Source: JAXMAF01 sp046350555 (GTDB lineage Bacteria; Planctomycetota; Phycisphaerae; Phycisphaerales; SM1A02). From it: a stretch of 64,000 nt of DNA. A model generated the notes under the pieces. That model made no database searches. It had not been told where the DNA came from and was given only the letters and a program-made list of their open reading frames with translations. Shown in pieces: positions 18,303 through 25,349 of this stretch. Location of the stretch: positions 124,001 through 188,000 of the forward strand of contig JAXMAF010000010.1 in the NCBI GenBank assembly GCA_046350555.1, given 5' to 3'. A program made the translations under genes and the position numbers. Position 1 is the stretch's first letter; each line of letters opens with the position of its first letter.

Positions 18303-18325
18303 GAGCGCGCCCGCGCCCCGCGCTC
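18303..18325. terminator. Hairpin between convergent genes
   Basis: GAGCGCG and CGCGCTC form a perfect 7-bp stem around a 9-nt loop. It lies between the end of the DUF2325-like gene and the end of the uracil-DNA glycosylase gene, touching the latter's stop codon. A bidirectional terminator role is likely from position. Confidence 0.45.
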
Positions 18326-19049
18326 ACGCGTCGGCTTGCCGATCGAGCGCCGTGCGCAGGACGGCGTCGAGCATCGGCGGGGTCAGCCGGCCGGTGAAGG
18401 TGTTCTGCTGGCTCACGTGATAGCAGCCGAGCAGCACGATCGTGCCGCTCCGATCGCCGCCGGCGACGTCGAGCCGCACGCACGCCGCGTGGGCGAAACG
18501 AGGGCGGGGTCGCGGAATGCGGACGCCGAGGCCGTCGGTCGCCGCAAGCGCGGCGAGCGAAGCGTTCCAGCCGATGCCACCGAGCGCCACGATCGTCCGC
18601 GGGCGAAGCGCGACGATCTCGTCGACCAGCCATCCACGGCAGTTCGCCAGTTGCGCCGGCGTGGGCCGGTTCGCGGGTGGAGCGCAGCGGCAGGCGGCCG
18701 CGATGTAGACGCCGTGGAGCGAGAGCCCGTCGTCGCGGCTCGTCGACATGGGCTGACTGGCGAGTCCCGCGCGATGCAGCGCCGCGTACAGGAAGTCGCC
18801 GGAGCGGTCGCCCGTGAACATGCGACCGGTCCGGTTCGCGCCGTGCGCGGCCGGCGCGAGACCGACGATCATGATCGAGGCCGACGGGTCGCCGAAGCCC
18901 GGCACCGGCCGGGCCCAGTACGACCAGTCGCGATACGACGACCGCCTGGTCCGGCCGACCTCCGCGCAGTAATCGCGCAGTTCCGGACAGCGCCGACAGT
19001 TCGGAATGCGCTCCGCGAGGACCTTCAGCGACACGCTTCGGCGCCTCAC
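18324..19049 (-). CDS. udgb: Family 5 uracil-DNA glycosylase (UdgB)
   Basis: DNA-repair glycosylase that removes uracil and other deaminated bases. The signature GLAPAAHGANRTGRMFTGDR is diagnostic of family 5 UDGs, which lack the catalytic polar residue of other families and keep AAHGANRTG. An N-terminal cluster NCRRCPELRDYCAEV supplies cysteines of the [4Fe-4S] site, another cysteine pair sits in ACRCAPPANRP, and the second active-site motif LLGCYHVSQQNTFTGRL is present. The GTG at 19049 overlaps the preceding stop codon (GTGA), indicating translational coupling; a GTG at 19034 is an alternative start. Last gene of a four-gene minus-strand operon whose other members concern membranes, so a repair role here looks like convenience linkage. 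Confidence 0.9.
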   Translation of the reverse strand: MRRRSVSLKVLAERIPNCRRCPELRDYCAEVGRTRRSSYRDWSYWARPVPGFGDPSASIMIVGLAPAAHGANRTGRMFTGDRSGDFLYAALHRAGLASQPMSTSRDDGLSLHGVYIAAACRCAPPANRPTPAQLANCRGWLVDEIVALRPRTIVALGGIGWNASLAALAATDGLGVRIPRPRPRFAHAACVRLDVAGGDRSGTIVLLGCYHVSQQNTFTGRLTPPMLDAVLRTALDRQADA

Positions 19050-19663
19050 AAGTTCACCACCGCGCAACCGCCGAAGAAAGCGGCGGCCATCGCCACCGGG
19101 TACGCCACCAGCCAAAGAAGCATGAAGACGACGAGCGCCACGCGGCGGCGGCGCCAGCTCCGGCGCCGCCGAAGCCGACGAAGGCGCCGCACCGCGAGCA
19201 CGATGCCCCACACAAGCCCGCCGCCCACGACGCCCCAGAGGGCGATCGGCCCGATCACCGCGACGAGGACGCTGCCGGTGGCCGAGCCGTTGCCGCGGCT
19301 CATCCGTTCAATCACGCCGTTGGCCGCGCCCAGCAGCAGCATCGCGACGAAGGGGAGGAGCAGCAGGAGCACCAGCTTGGCCACGCCGGGCGGTGGCTTC
19401 GACGCAATCGTCGCCGCCAGCGTGTACGCAGCGCCACACTCCGGACACGTGCCGTCGTGCGGCAGGCCTTCCAGCGAATACGCGCACGACGGGCAGGCGC
19501 GACCCTCGATCGTGGTGGGCGGATGCGCTTCGCCAGCGGTCGGGCCGGATGGCGCGCCGGTCGGCGCGGAGGCCGCCGAGCCAGCGTCGGGGGCCGGGGC
19601 GCTGGCGGGAGAGACCTCGCGAGCACCGTTCGGTGCCGCGCTGCGGATGGGTTCGTCGCTCAT
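19046..19663 (-). CDS. Zinc-ribbon membrane protein
   Basis: A 205-residue protein with three parts. A disordered Ala/Pro/Gly-rich N-terminus comes first, about residues 1-50. A zinc ribbon CPSC...CPEC near residues 57-75 follows. The C-terminal half holds three hydrophobic helices (LVLLLLLPFVAMLLLGAA, VLVAVIGPIALWGVVGGGL, VALVVFMLLWLVAYPVAM) with a strongly basic RRLRRLRRRRSWRRRR loop between the second and third. Planctomycetes have many such small zinc-ribbon membrane proteins of unknown function. The start codon overlaps the stop of the Lgt-like gene (ATGA) and its own stop overlaps the glycosylase start, so all three are translated in tandem. Confidence 0.75.
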   Translation of the reverse strand: MSDEPIRSAAPNGAREVSPASAPAPDAGSAASAPTGAPSGPTAGEAHPPTTIEGRACPSCAYSLEGLPHDGTCPECGAAYTLAATIASKPPPGVAKLVLLLLLPFVAMLLLGAANGVIERMSRGNGSATGSVLVAVIGPIALWGVVGGGLVWGIVLAVRRLRRLRRRRSWRRRRVALVVFMLLWLVAYPVAMAAAFFGGCAVVNL

Positions 19664-20538
19664 GCGGCGATCTCCGATGCGTGTGAATCCGACGTGCTCG
19701 CGGCGTCGCCCGTCGCCGAGGGCGGCGGTGCGGGGAGGGCGGCGTGCATGTCGTGCATGGCGTTCATGGCCCGGCGGCGCTGCCCGTAGCGCACCGCGCC
19801 GAAGACCATCATGCCGATCGCGACGAGCTGGTAGCCCGTCAGCGCGCCGAGCGCGTCGCGATGAAGCGGCGGCACGTCGCGCAGGAACTCATGCATGAAC
19901 CGGAAGGCGCCATAGGCGATCAGGTAGACATGGAAGCGGTTTCCGGTGCACCAGCCGAAGCGCCGCGCCGCAAGGACCCAGCCGAGAAACAGCACGTTGA
20001 ACGCCAGCTCGGCCTGGGCGGCGGGCCAGCGCGCCACGCCGTGCGCATCGTCGACGAGCAGCCACGAGACCGATGGGCTCCATTGGCCCACCCAGTGAAG
20101 CCGGTCGCACGCCACGCCTGCGCAGCAACCCTGGAGCACGCAGCCAACGCGGCCGATGGCGATGCCCAGCGGCGCAACGATCGCGAAGAAATCGCCCGTC
20201 GCCCCGCGCACGCCCAGCAATCGCTTCATGAGCTCCACGGTCGCGTACCCGCCGAGCAGGGCGCCGGTCACGCTCCGTCCCGTCGCCAGCGCAATCCAGT
20301 CGGTTCGATGCGGCCATCCCTCGGCGAGCAGGAAGGCGAGCTTCGCGCCGATGAGTCCGCCCGCGAGGCCCGCGAAGTAGATCATCGCGAGCTCGCCGCG
20401 GCGCACCCGGTTCGCCGCCGCGGCGCCGCCCGTCGATCCGGCCACCGGATCGCGCTCCACCAGGCGCGACCACGCCACGGCGCTCGCGACGATCGCGAAC
20501 AGGCCGAGCGCGACGTACCAGCTTGGTGAAGGTGTCAT
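19660..20538 (-). CDS. Lgt-like (prolipoprotein diacylglyceryl transferase family) membrane protein, Cys-rich motif variant
   Basis: Polytopic membrane protein (292 aa, about seven helices) of the Lgt superfamily. Lgt moves a diacylglyceryl group from phosphatidylglycerol to the lipobox cysteine. Here the family signature region reads GIAIGRVGCVLQGCCAGV instead of the GRxGNFxNxE form of canonical Lgt. The GCxLxGCCxG variant is typical of Lgt paralogues whose substrate is unknown. The C-terminal YGAFRFMHEFLRDVPP is present as in Lgt (R-F-x-x-E-F). The start at 20538 lies 17 bp after the radical SAM gene, and the next gene overlaps by four bases. Pairing with a Tes-like radical SAM enzyme suggests a shared glycerolipid substrate (inference). 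Confidence 0.8.
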   Translation of the reverse strand: MTPSPSWYVALGLFAIVASAVAWSRLVERDPVAGSTGGAAAANRVRRGELAMIYFAGLAGGLIGAKLAFLLAEGWPHRTDWIALATGRSVTGALLGGYATVELMKRLLGVRGATGDFFAIVAPLGIAIGRVGCVLQGCCAGVACDRLHWVGQWSPSVSWLLVDDAHGVARWPAAQAELAFNVLFLGWVLAARRFGWCTGNRFHVYLIAYGAFRFMHEFLRDVPPLHRDALGALTGYQLVAIGMMVFGAVRYGQRRRAMNAMHDMHAALPAPPPSATGDAASTSDSHASEIAA

Positions 20539-20555
20539 CGGGCGCGCCTCTCCGC

Positions 20556-22013
20556 TCAGCGTCCGCGGTCGAGGTAGTGGCGGCAGAACGAGTCCAGCGA
20601 TCCATCGCGCCGGATGACGTGCGTGCAGCAGCGGTCGATGCGGTCCTGGTCGAATGTCCAGGCGTCCATGAACGGCTTGATGAAGACGCGAAACGGCCGA
20701 TCGGGGCCGATCTCCAGCGCCTTGAGGACCTCGCCGAGCGGCTCCGTCTCGCAGCCGCAGCGAAGCAGGTCGTCGATCCTGTAGTCGAGCCGGTTGGCGA
20801 GGAAGCCCTGCATCGCCGGCAGGTCGACGAGGCGGTTGAGGCCGACCGTGCGCCGCGACGGACCGTCGAGCCGCAGCAGGTACGCGATCGTGTGGCAGTT
20901 GGGATCGCCGCAGGGAAGCGGCGTGAAATCCTCGTCGGCAGCGAGATCGGGCGCCTGGGCGACCACGGCGCGGATCACGTCGGCGACCGCGATCGGCGTG
21001 GGCGTCGGTTCGAACACGGGAAGCGCCACGGCCGGGCCGTCGCGCCGGCCCGGGGCTGGATCGGGCAGGCGTCCGCTGGCGAAGACCGGCTGGAACGTGA
21101 TGCCGCGCACGTGCGGTCGTTCGACGCCGAAGCGCAGGGCATCGCCGAGGTGGTCGATCGTCGTCGGCGTCACCACCATGGCCAGCGTCGTCGGCACGCC
21201 GAGCGCGCCCGCCTCGTCGACGGCGCGGCGGCGCGTCTCGCGCAGGTCGGCGCCGCGCAGTTCGCGCTGGCCCGCTTCCTGCGGCCCGTCGAACTGAAGG
21301 TAGAGCTCGAAGCGCCCGCGCTGGCGCCGCAAGGCGCCGAGGCGCTCGCGGAACGCCGCATCGGTGGCGATCCGCACGCCGTTGGTGTTGATCAGCACGT
21401 AGCCGATGCGCCGCTGGTCGAGCGCCCACTCGAGGATCTCGAAGAAGCGCGGGTGGATCGAGGGCTCGCCGCCGCTGAGCTGGAGGATGTCGATGGTCCC
21501 CTTGCGGTCGAGCACCCCGCCGATGCGCGCGATCACCTCCTCGACCGTGGCGGCGGCGACCTCGTCGCCGATGCCGAAGGGCGACGACGCGTAGCAGGTC
21601 GGACAGGTGAGATTGCAGGAATCGACGATCTCGATCAGCGCCACGCACGATGGCAGCAGGTCCATCGGGTTCGGGGCGACGCCGTCGACGATGGGAGCCG
21701 CGTCCGCAGGCGGCTCCGGCGCGCCGCGCCCGGGCGCGTCGCTTGCTCGGACGATCGGCGCCTCGCATCCGCACGCTCCGCCGCCGCAGCCCCCGTCGCG
21801 CCGCCCGACCGAGACGTGATAGCGTCGCGCGTCGTCGGTGAGGCGCACCTCGAAGCGGCCGTGATCCGGACAGGACTTCGCCATCCAGACCTCTGTTCCG
21901 CGCCGGATCACGTCGGCGGGAATCTCGCGGTGGCAGCGCGGGCAGCGGCTTGTCGTCGACTTGAGCGCTTCCGGCCGCGAGGCGATGAGCCCGGAGAGAT
22001 CCATGCGCGGCAT
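20556..22013 (-). CDS. Tes/MJ0619-like radical SAM enzyme (COG1964)
   Basis: A 485-residue radical SAM protein. The N-terminus has a zinc-ribbon-like part CPRC...CPDHG (residues 24-52) and a Cys/Gly-rich patch GGCGGGACGC. The radical SAM motif CNLTCPTC is at residues 133-140. LQLSGGEPSIHPRF is the SAM-contacting strand, and VLINTNGVRI and FELYLQFDGPQE follow. The C-terminus carries extra cysteines (PLPCGDPNCHT, LRCGCE, CCTHVIRRDGSLDSFC). This layout is that of COG1964, which includes the archaeal tetraether lipid synthase Tes (MJ0619). Whether this bacterial relative joins lipid chains is unknown. It heads the operon followed by the Lgt-like gene and is divergent from ricT with 44 bp between starts. 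Confidence 0.82.
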   Translation of the reverse strand: MPRMDLSGLIASRPEALKSTTSRCPRCHREIPADVIRRGTEVWMAKSCPDHGRFEVRLTDDARRYHVSVGRRDGGCGGGACGCEAPIVRASDAPGRGAPEPPADAAPIVDGVAPNPMDLLPSCVALIEIVDSCNLTCPTCYASSPFGIGDEVAAATVEEVIARIGGVLDRKGTIDILQLSGGEPSIHPRFFEILEWALDQRRIGYVLINTNGVRIATDAAFRERLGALRRQRGRFELYLQFDGPQEAGQRELRGADLRETRRRAVDEAGALGVPTTLAMVVTPTTIDHLGDALRFGVERPHVRGITFQPVFASGRLPDPAPGRRDGPAVALPVFEPTPTPIAVADVIRAVVAQAPDLAADEDFTPLPCGDPNCHTIAYLLRLDGPSRRTVGLNRLVDLPAMQGFLANRLDYRIDDLLRCGCETEPLGEVLKALEIGPDRPFRVFIKPFMDAWTFDQDRIDRCCTHVIRRDGSLDSFCRHYLDRGR

Positions 22014-22057
22014 CGTATCGGCGGCACGGCCCGCGCCATCTCCCGTACACTGCGGGC

Positions 22058-23461
22058 GTGACGATCGTCCCGCTTCCGGTGTTTGAACAGGACGCGGATC
22101 CAGCGCGGCGGACGGCGCTCTCCGACGAGGAGATCTACGCGCGGCTGAGTCCGCCTGCCACGATCGTCGTGCGCTTCGGCTCGATGCGGATGATCGGCGA
22201 ATTCCCCTACGAGGGCGACGCGAAGCCCGGTTGCGGGACGAAGCTCGTGGCGCGGACGGTCCGCGGCACCGAGATCGCCGAGATGCTGACGACGACGTGC
22301 GGCAACAGCGGCTGCTCCAAGACGGTCTCGCGGCAGGAGATGCTCGAGTTCATCGAGAACTCCGGCGGCAAGGAGTATCCGTTCCACGAGCACGGGCGCG
22401 TGCTGCGCGTGGCGACGATCGAGGACCTCAACGCGTGGTCGCGGATCCAGGCCACCAAGCCCGACCTGCTGCGCCAGGCGAGGGCGCTGTGCGCTCCGTT
22501 CGAGCTGCCCATGAAGGTCGTGGAGGTCGAACCGATCTTCGGCGGCGAGATGGTGACGGTCTTCTATCTCTCCGAGGAGCGCATCGACTTCCGCGACCTG
22601 GTGAAGGACCTGGCGGCGCACTTCAGGTCCCGCATCGAGATGCGCCAGGTCGGCGCGCGCGACGAAGCTCGCCTCGTCGCCGACTACGAGCGATGCGGAC
22701 AGCACTGCTGTTGCAGGAACTTCCTCAAGGTGCTCAAGCCGGTCTCGATGCGCTCCGCGAAGACGCAGAAGGCCACGCTCGATCCGCTCAAGATCTCCGG
22801 GCGCTGCGGTCGGCTCATGTGCTGCCTTCGCTACGAGGACGAGACGTACGAGGATCTCAGGAAGCGGCTCCCCAAGGTCAAGGGTCGCGTCGGCACGAGC
22901 GAGGGACCGGGGATCGTCGTCGACACGAAGGTCCTCGTGCAGCTCGTGCTGGTGCGCCTCGAGCACGATGGCCGCGAGGTTGCCGTGCCCGTCGAGGAGC
23001 CGATGGATCCCGACCGCTGCCCGGTCCCGACGGCGCCGCGGCCGCGCGACGACGAAGGCGATCCGTTCCGCGGAATGCGCGAGGACGCCGTGCGGCGCAA
23101 GACGGCACGGCGCGACGCGGCGCCGGGAGCACAAGCCGATCGGGCGGGCGCCGCGTCGCAGCGCGCTTCGCCGCCGCCGCGCGAGGCGCGTCCCGCGAGG
23201 CGATCGCGCGCGGAGCAGCAGGACGCCTTCCGCGCCGCATCGAAGTCGCTCGAGGGTTCGTCCGGGCCGCTGGACAGGCCGGAGGACGGAGCCGACGCGA
23301 GCGTCGCGCGGGATGCCGGCCCCACCGACGCGCCCGGTGCGACGTCGCCGCCATCCACCGGCGACCAGGCCGGCGCGCCGGCCGAGGCCCGGGGACCGCG
23401 CCGGCGCCGCCGTCGTCGTCGGCGTTCAGGCCCCGGCGATGGAGGCGCGCCGCCGGCGTGA
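22058..23461 (+). CDS. ricT: PSP1/RicT-like protein
   Basis: Member of the PSP1 family (YaaT/RicT), which in Bacillus forms an FeS-containing complex that guides RNase Y processing. The PSP1 core spans about residues 40-260. The cysteine-rich hallmarks are CGQHCCCRNFLKVLKPVSMR, AKTQKATLDPLKISGRCG and RLMCCLRYEDETYE. The region after about residue 310 is disordered, rich in Ala/Arg/Pro, and ends in a polybasic RRRRRRRRSG tract. This tail is longer than in Bacillus RicT and may bind nucleic acid (inference). The start is a GTG at 22058. No ricA or ricF homologue is visible here. Followed 63 bp downstream by signal peptidase I. Confidence 0.85.
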   Translation: MTIVPLPVFEQDADPARRTALSDEEIYARLSPPATIVVRFGSMRMIGEFPYEGDAKPGCGTKLVARTVRGTEIAEMLTTTCGNSGCSKTVSRQEMLEFIENSGGKEYPFHEHGRVLRVATIEDLNAWSRIQATKPDLLRQARALCAPFELPMKVVEVEPIFGGEMVTVFYLSEERIDFRDLVKDLAAHFRSRIEMRQVGARDEARLVADYERCGQHCCCRNFLKVLKPVSMRSAKTQKATLDPLKISGRCGRLMCCLRYEDETYEDLRKRLPKVKGRVGTSEGPGIVVDTKVLVQLVLVRLEHDGREVAVPVEEPMDPDRCPVPTAPRPRDDEGDPFRGMREDAVRRKTARRDAAPGAQADRAGAASQRASPPPREARPARRSRAEQQDAFRAASKSLEGSSGPLDRPEDGADASVARDAGPTDAPGATSPPSTGDQAGAPAEARGPRRRRRRRRRSGPGDGGAPPA

Positions 23462-23524
23462 CTCGGGCTGCAAGCCGGCGATGCGGCCGCTTCGTCCTGT
23501 CGCGGCGTCCGTACCATCCCGCCA

Positions 23525-25177
23525 ATGTCCTCACCATCCGAGCCATCGCACGCCGAGCCTGCACCGCCGTCGGGCTGGTCGATCGAGTCGATCCAGTCGC
23601 TGATCGTGGCCTTCGTGCTGGCGATGTCGTTCCGCTCGTACGTGCTCGAGGGCTTCACCATCCCGACTGGCTCGATGGCGCCGACGCTGATGGGTGCGCA
23701 CCTGCGCCTTCGGTCGCCCTTCACCGGGTACGAGTATCCCGTCGACGCCGGCGCGGTCGTCGACATGCTCGCCCGCGACCACGGCAATCCGGGACGCCAG
23801 ATCCCGCTGCGCGATCCGATGCTCTCGCCGTCGATGGAGGATGGCGAGCAGACCCTTGGACAGCTCGCCGCGCAGATCCGTTCCGGCGACCGCGTCCTCG
23901 TGCTCAAGACGCTCTATCCGTTCGCGACGCCGAAGCGCTTCGACGTCGTCGTCTTCAAGAACCCCGTCGATCCCATCGGCGACACGCAGAACTACATCAA
24001 GCGGCTCGTCGGACTTCCCGACGAGATGCTGCTGCTTCTCGACGGCGACGTCTTCACGGGATCGCCCGACGCCCCCGGGGCGAGCGCCCTTCACATCCAG
24101 CGAAAGCCCGAGTACATCCAGCGCGCCGTGTGGCAGAAGGTCTTCGACCAGGACTACCAGCCCATCGACCTCGCCAGGTTCGAGGCGGCGGCGCGCCGAA
24201 AGTGGCCGGGCATTCCGTGGAGCACGCCGGGGTGGAACACGGAAGACCCGCGGGCGTGGCGATGGTCCAGCGCCTCGATGGCGGGGCTGGAGTGGGAGTC
24301 GTCGCGGCGGGGCATCAACGACTGGGCCCCGTACAACATGCTCCGCGAGGTGCAGGCGGGCGGACCCTTCGCGCCGCCGATCCCGGTGAGCGACATCCGC
24401 GTCGCGGCGGCGGTGCAGGCCGACGACTGGAGCCGCTTCAGGACCGAGCTTCGCATGATCAGCCGCGGAAACGAGTTCTCGTGGACGATCGCCGAAGGGC
24501 GCGCCACCGTCGCCATGACGCGCGTGGGCGAGGAGGCGCCGTCGCGCCGCGAGTCCGCGCCGATCGCCATCGCCTCGACGCCGGGCGGACGTGCGCACGA
24601 GATCGAGTTCTGGCAGGTCGACCAGTCGATGTCCATCTTCGTCGACGGCGAGCGCGTCGCCCACCTCGACTACGACTGGAGCGCCCAGGAGCGTCTCGCG
24701 ATGGCGTTCAACGGGCTCTCCGTCGAGGACTACGCGAGGAACCCGATGTCGCGCCAGCCGACGCCGCCGAAGGTCGACTGGAGCTTCGAGGGAACGCCGC
24801 TCACGCTGCGGCGCGTCCGGCTCGATCGCGACATCTACTACCGGCCCGGCGTGCTCAATCCGGCCGACCAGGCCGCAAGCAACGGTCCGCCGATCCGCGG
24901 TCTGGCGTTCGCGACCGATCCGACGAGTCCCGCGGTGCTCGGCTCGAACCAGTTCCTGATGTGTGGCGACAACAGCGCCGCCAGCCGCGATGGACGGGTC
25001 TGGGGGCGTCCGCATCCGATCGTGAAGGCGCAGATCGGCGAGGAGACGCCCTTCGTCGTGCCGCGCAATCTGCTGCTGGGCAAGGCGTGCGCCGTCTACT
25101 TCCCTTCGCCCGTGCCGATGTATATCGGTGGACGCAACCTCGTGCCGGACTTCGGACGGCTGCGCTTCATCCGGTAG
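23525..25177 (+). CDS. lepB: Signal peptidase I with a long insertion
   Basis: Type I signal peptidase that cleaves exported pre-proteins at the outer face of the membrane. One N-terminal membrane anchor (SIQSLIVAFVLAMSFRSYVL) is followed by the catalytic serine box FTIPTGSMAPTL (Ser about 56). The lysine box reads FDVVVFKNP then YIKRLVGLPDEML, and the conserved box E GDNSAASRDGRVWG lies near residue 480. Between these boxes is an insertion of some 250 residues, partly beta-rich, that makes the protein 550 aa against the usual 200-300. Enlarged signal peptidases are known in planctomycetes. The last segment forms the usual C-terminal strand. It precedes the BatA-like gene by 172 bp. Confidence 0.9.
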   Translation: MSSPSEPSHAEPAPPSGWSIESIQSLIVAFVLAMSFRSYVLEGFTIPTGSMAPTLMGAHLRLRSPFTGYEYPVDAGAVVDMLARDHGNPGRQIPLRDPMLSPSMEDGEQTLGQLAAQIRSGDRVLVLKTLYPFATPKRFDVVVFKNPVDPIGDTQNYIKRLVGLPDEMLLLLDGDVFTGSPDAPGASALHIQRKPEYIQRAVWQKVFDQDYQPIDLARFEAAARRKWPGIPWSTPGWNTEDPRAWRWSSASMAGLEWESSRRGINDWAPYNMLREVQAGGPFAPPIPVSDIRVAAAVQADDWSRFRTELRMISRGNEFSWTIAEGRATVAMTRVGEEAPSRRESAPIAIASTPGGRAHEIEFWQVDQSMSIFVDGERVAHLDYDWSAQERLAMAFNGLSVEDYARNPMSRQPTPPKVDWSFEGTPLTLRRVRLDRDIYYRPGVLNPADQAASNGPPIRGLAFATDPTSPAVLGSNQFLMCGDNSAASRDGRVWGRPHPIVKAQIGEETPFVVPRNLLLGKACAVYFPSPVPMYIGGRNLVPDFGRLRFIR

Positions 25178-25349
25178 AGCGACGTCGAGCGCTCCGTTGC
25201 GGCATCGCCGCATGCTCGCCCTCGCGCGACGGGTTCCCGCGCCGGGCCGAACGCCGCCGCGAACGGACCCCGCTCGAGGCGAGCGCGCCGGTGGCGGACG
25301 TCGCGCGGCGCGCCGGCCGATCGCCTGATGCGGCGCGCTACAGTCGCCC

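Noticed and set aside
18324..19049. Uracil-DNA glycosylase and radical SAM gene as a DNA-repair system such as spore photoproduct lyase
   Set aside because: The radical SAM protein has the COG1964/Tes layout and sits with membrane-protein genes; nothing in it resembles a DNA lyase.
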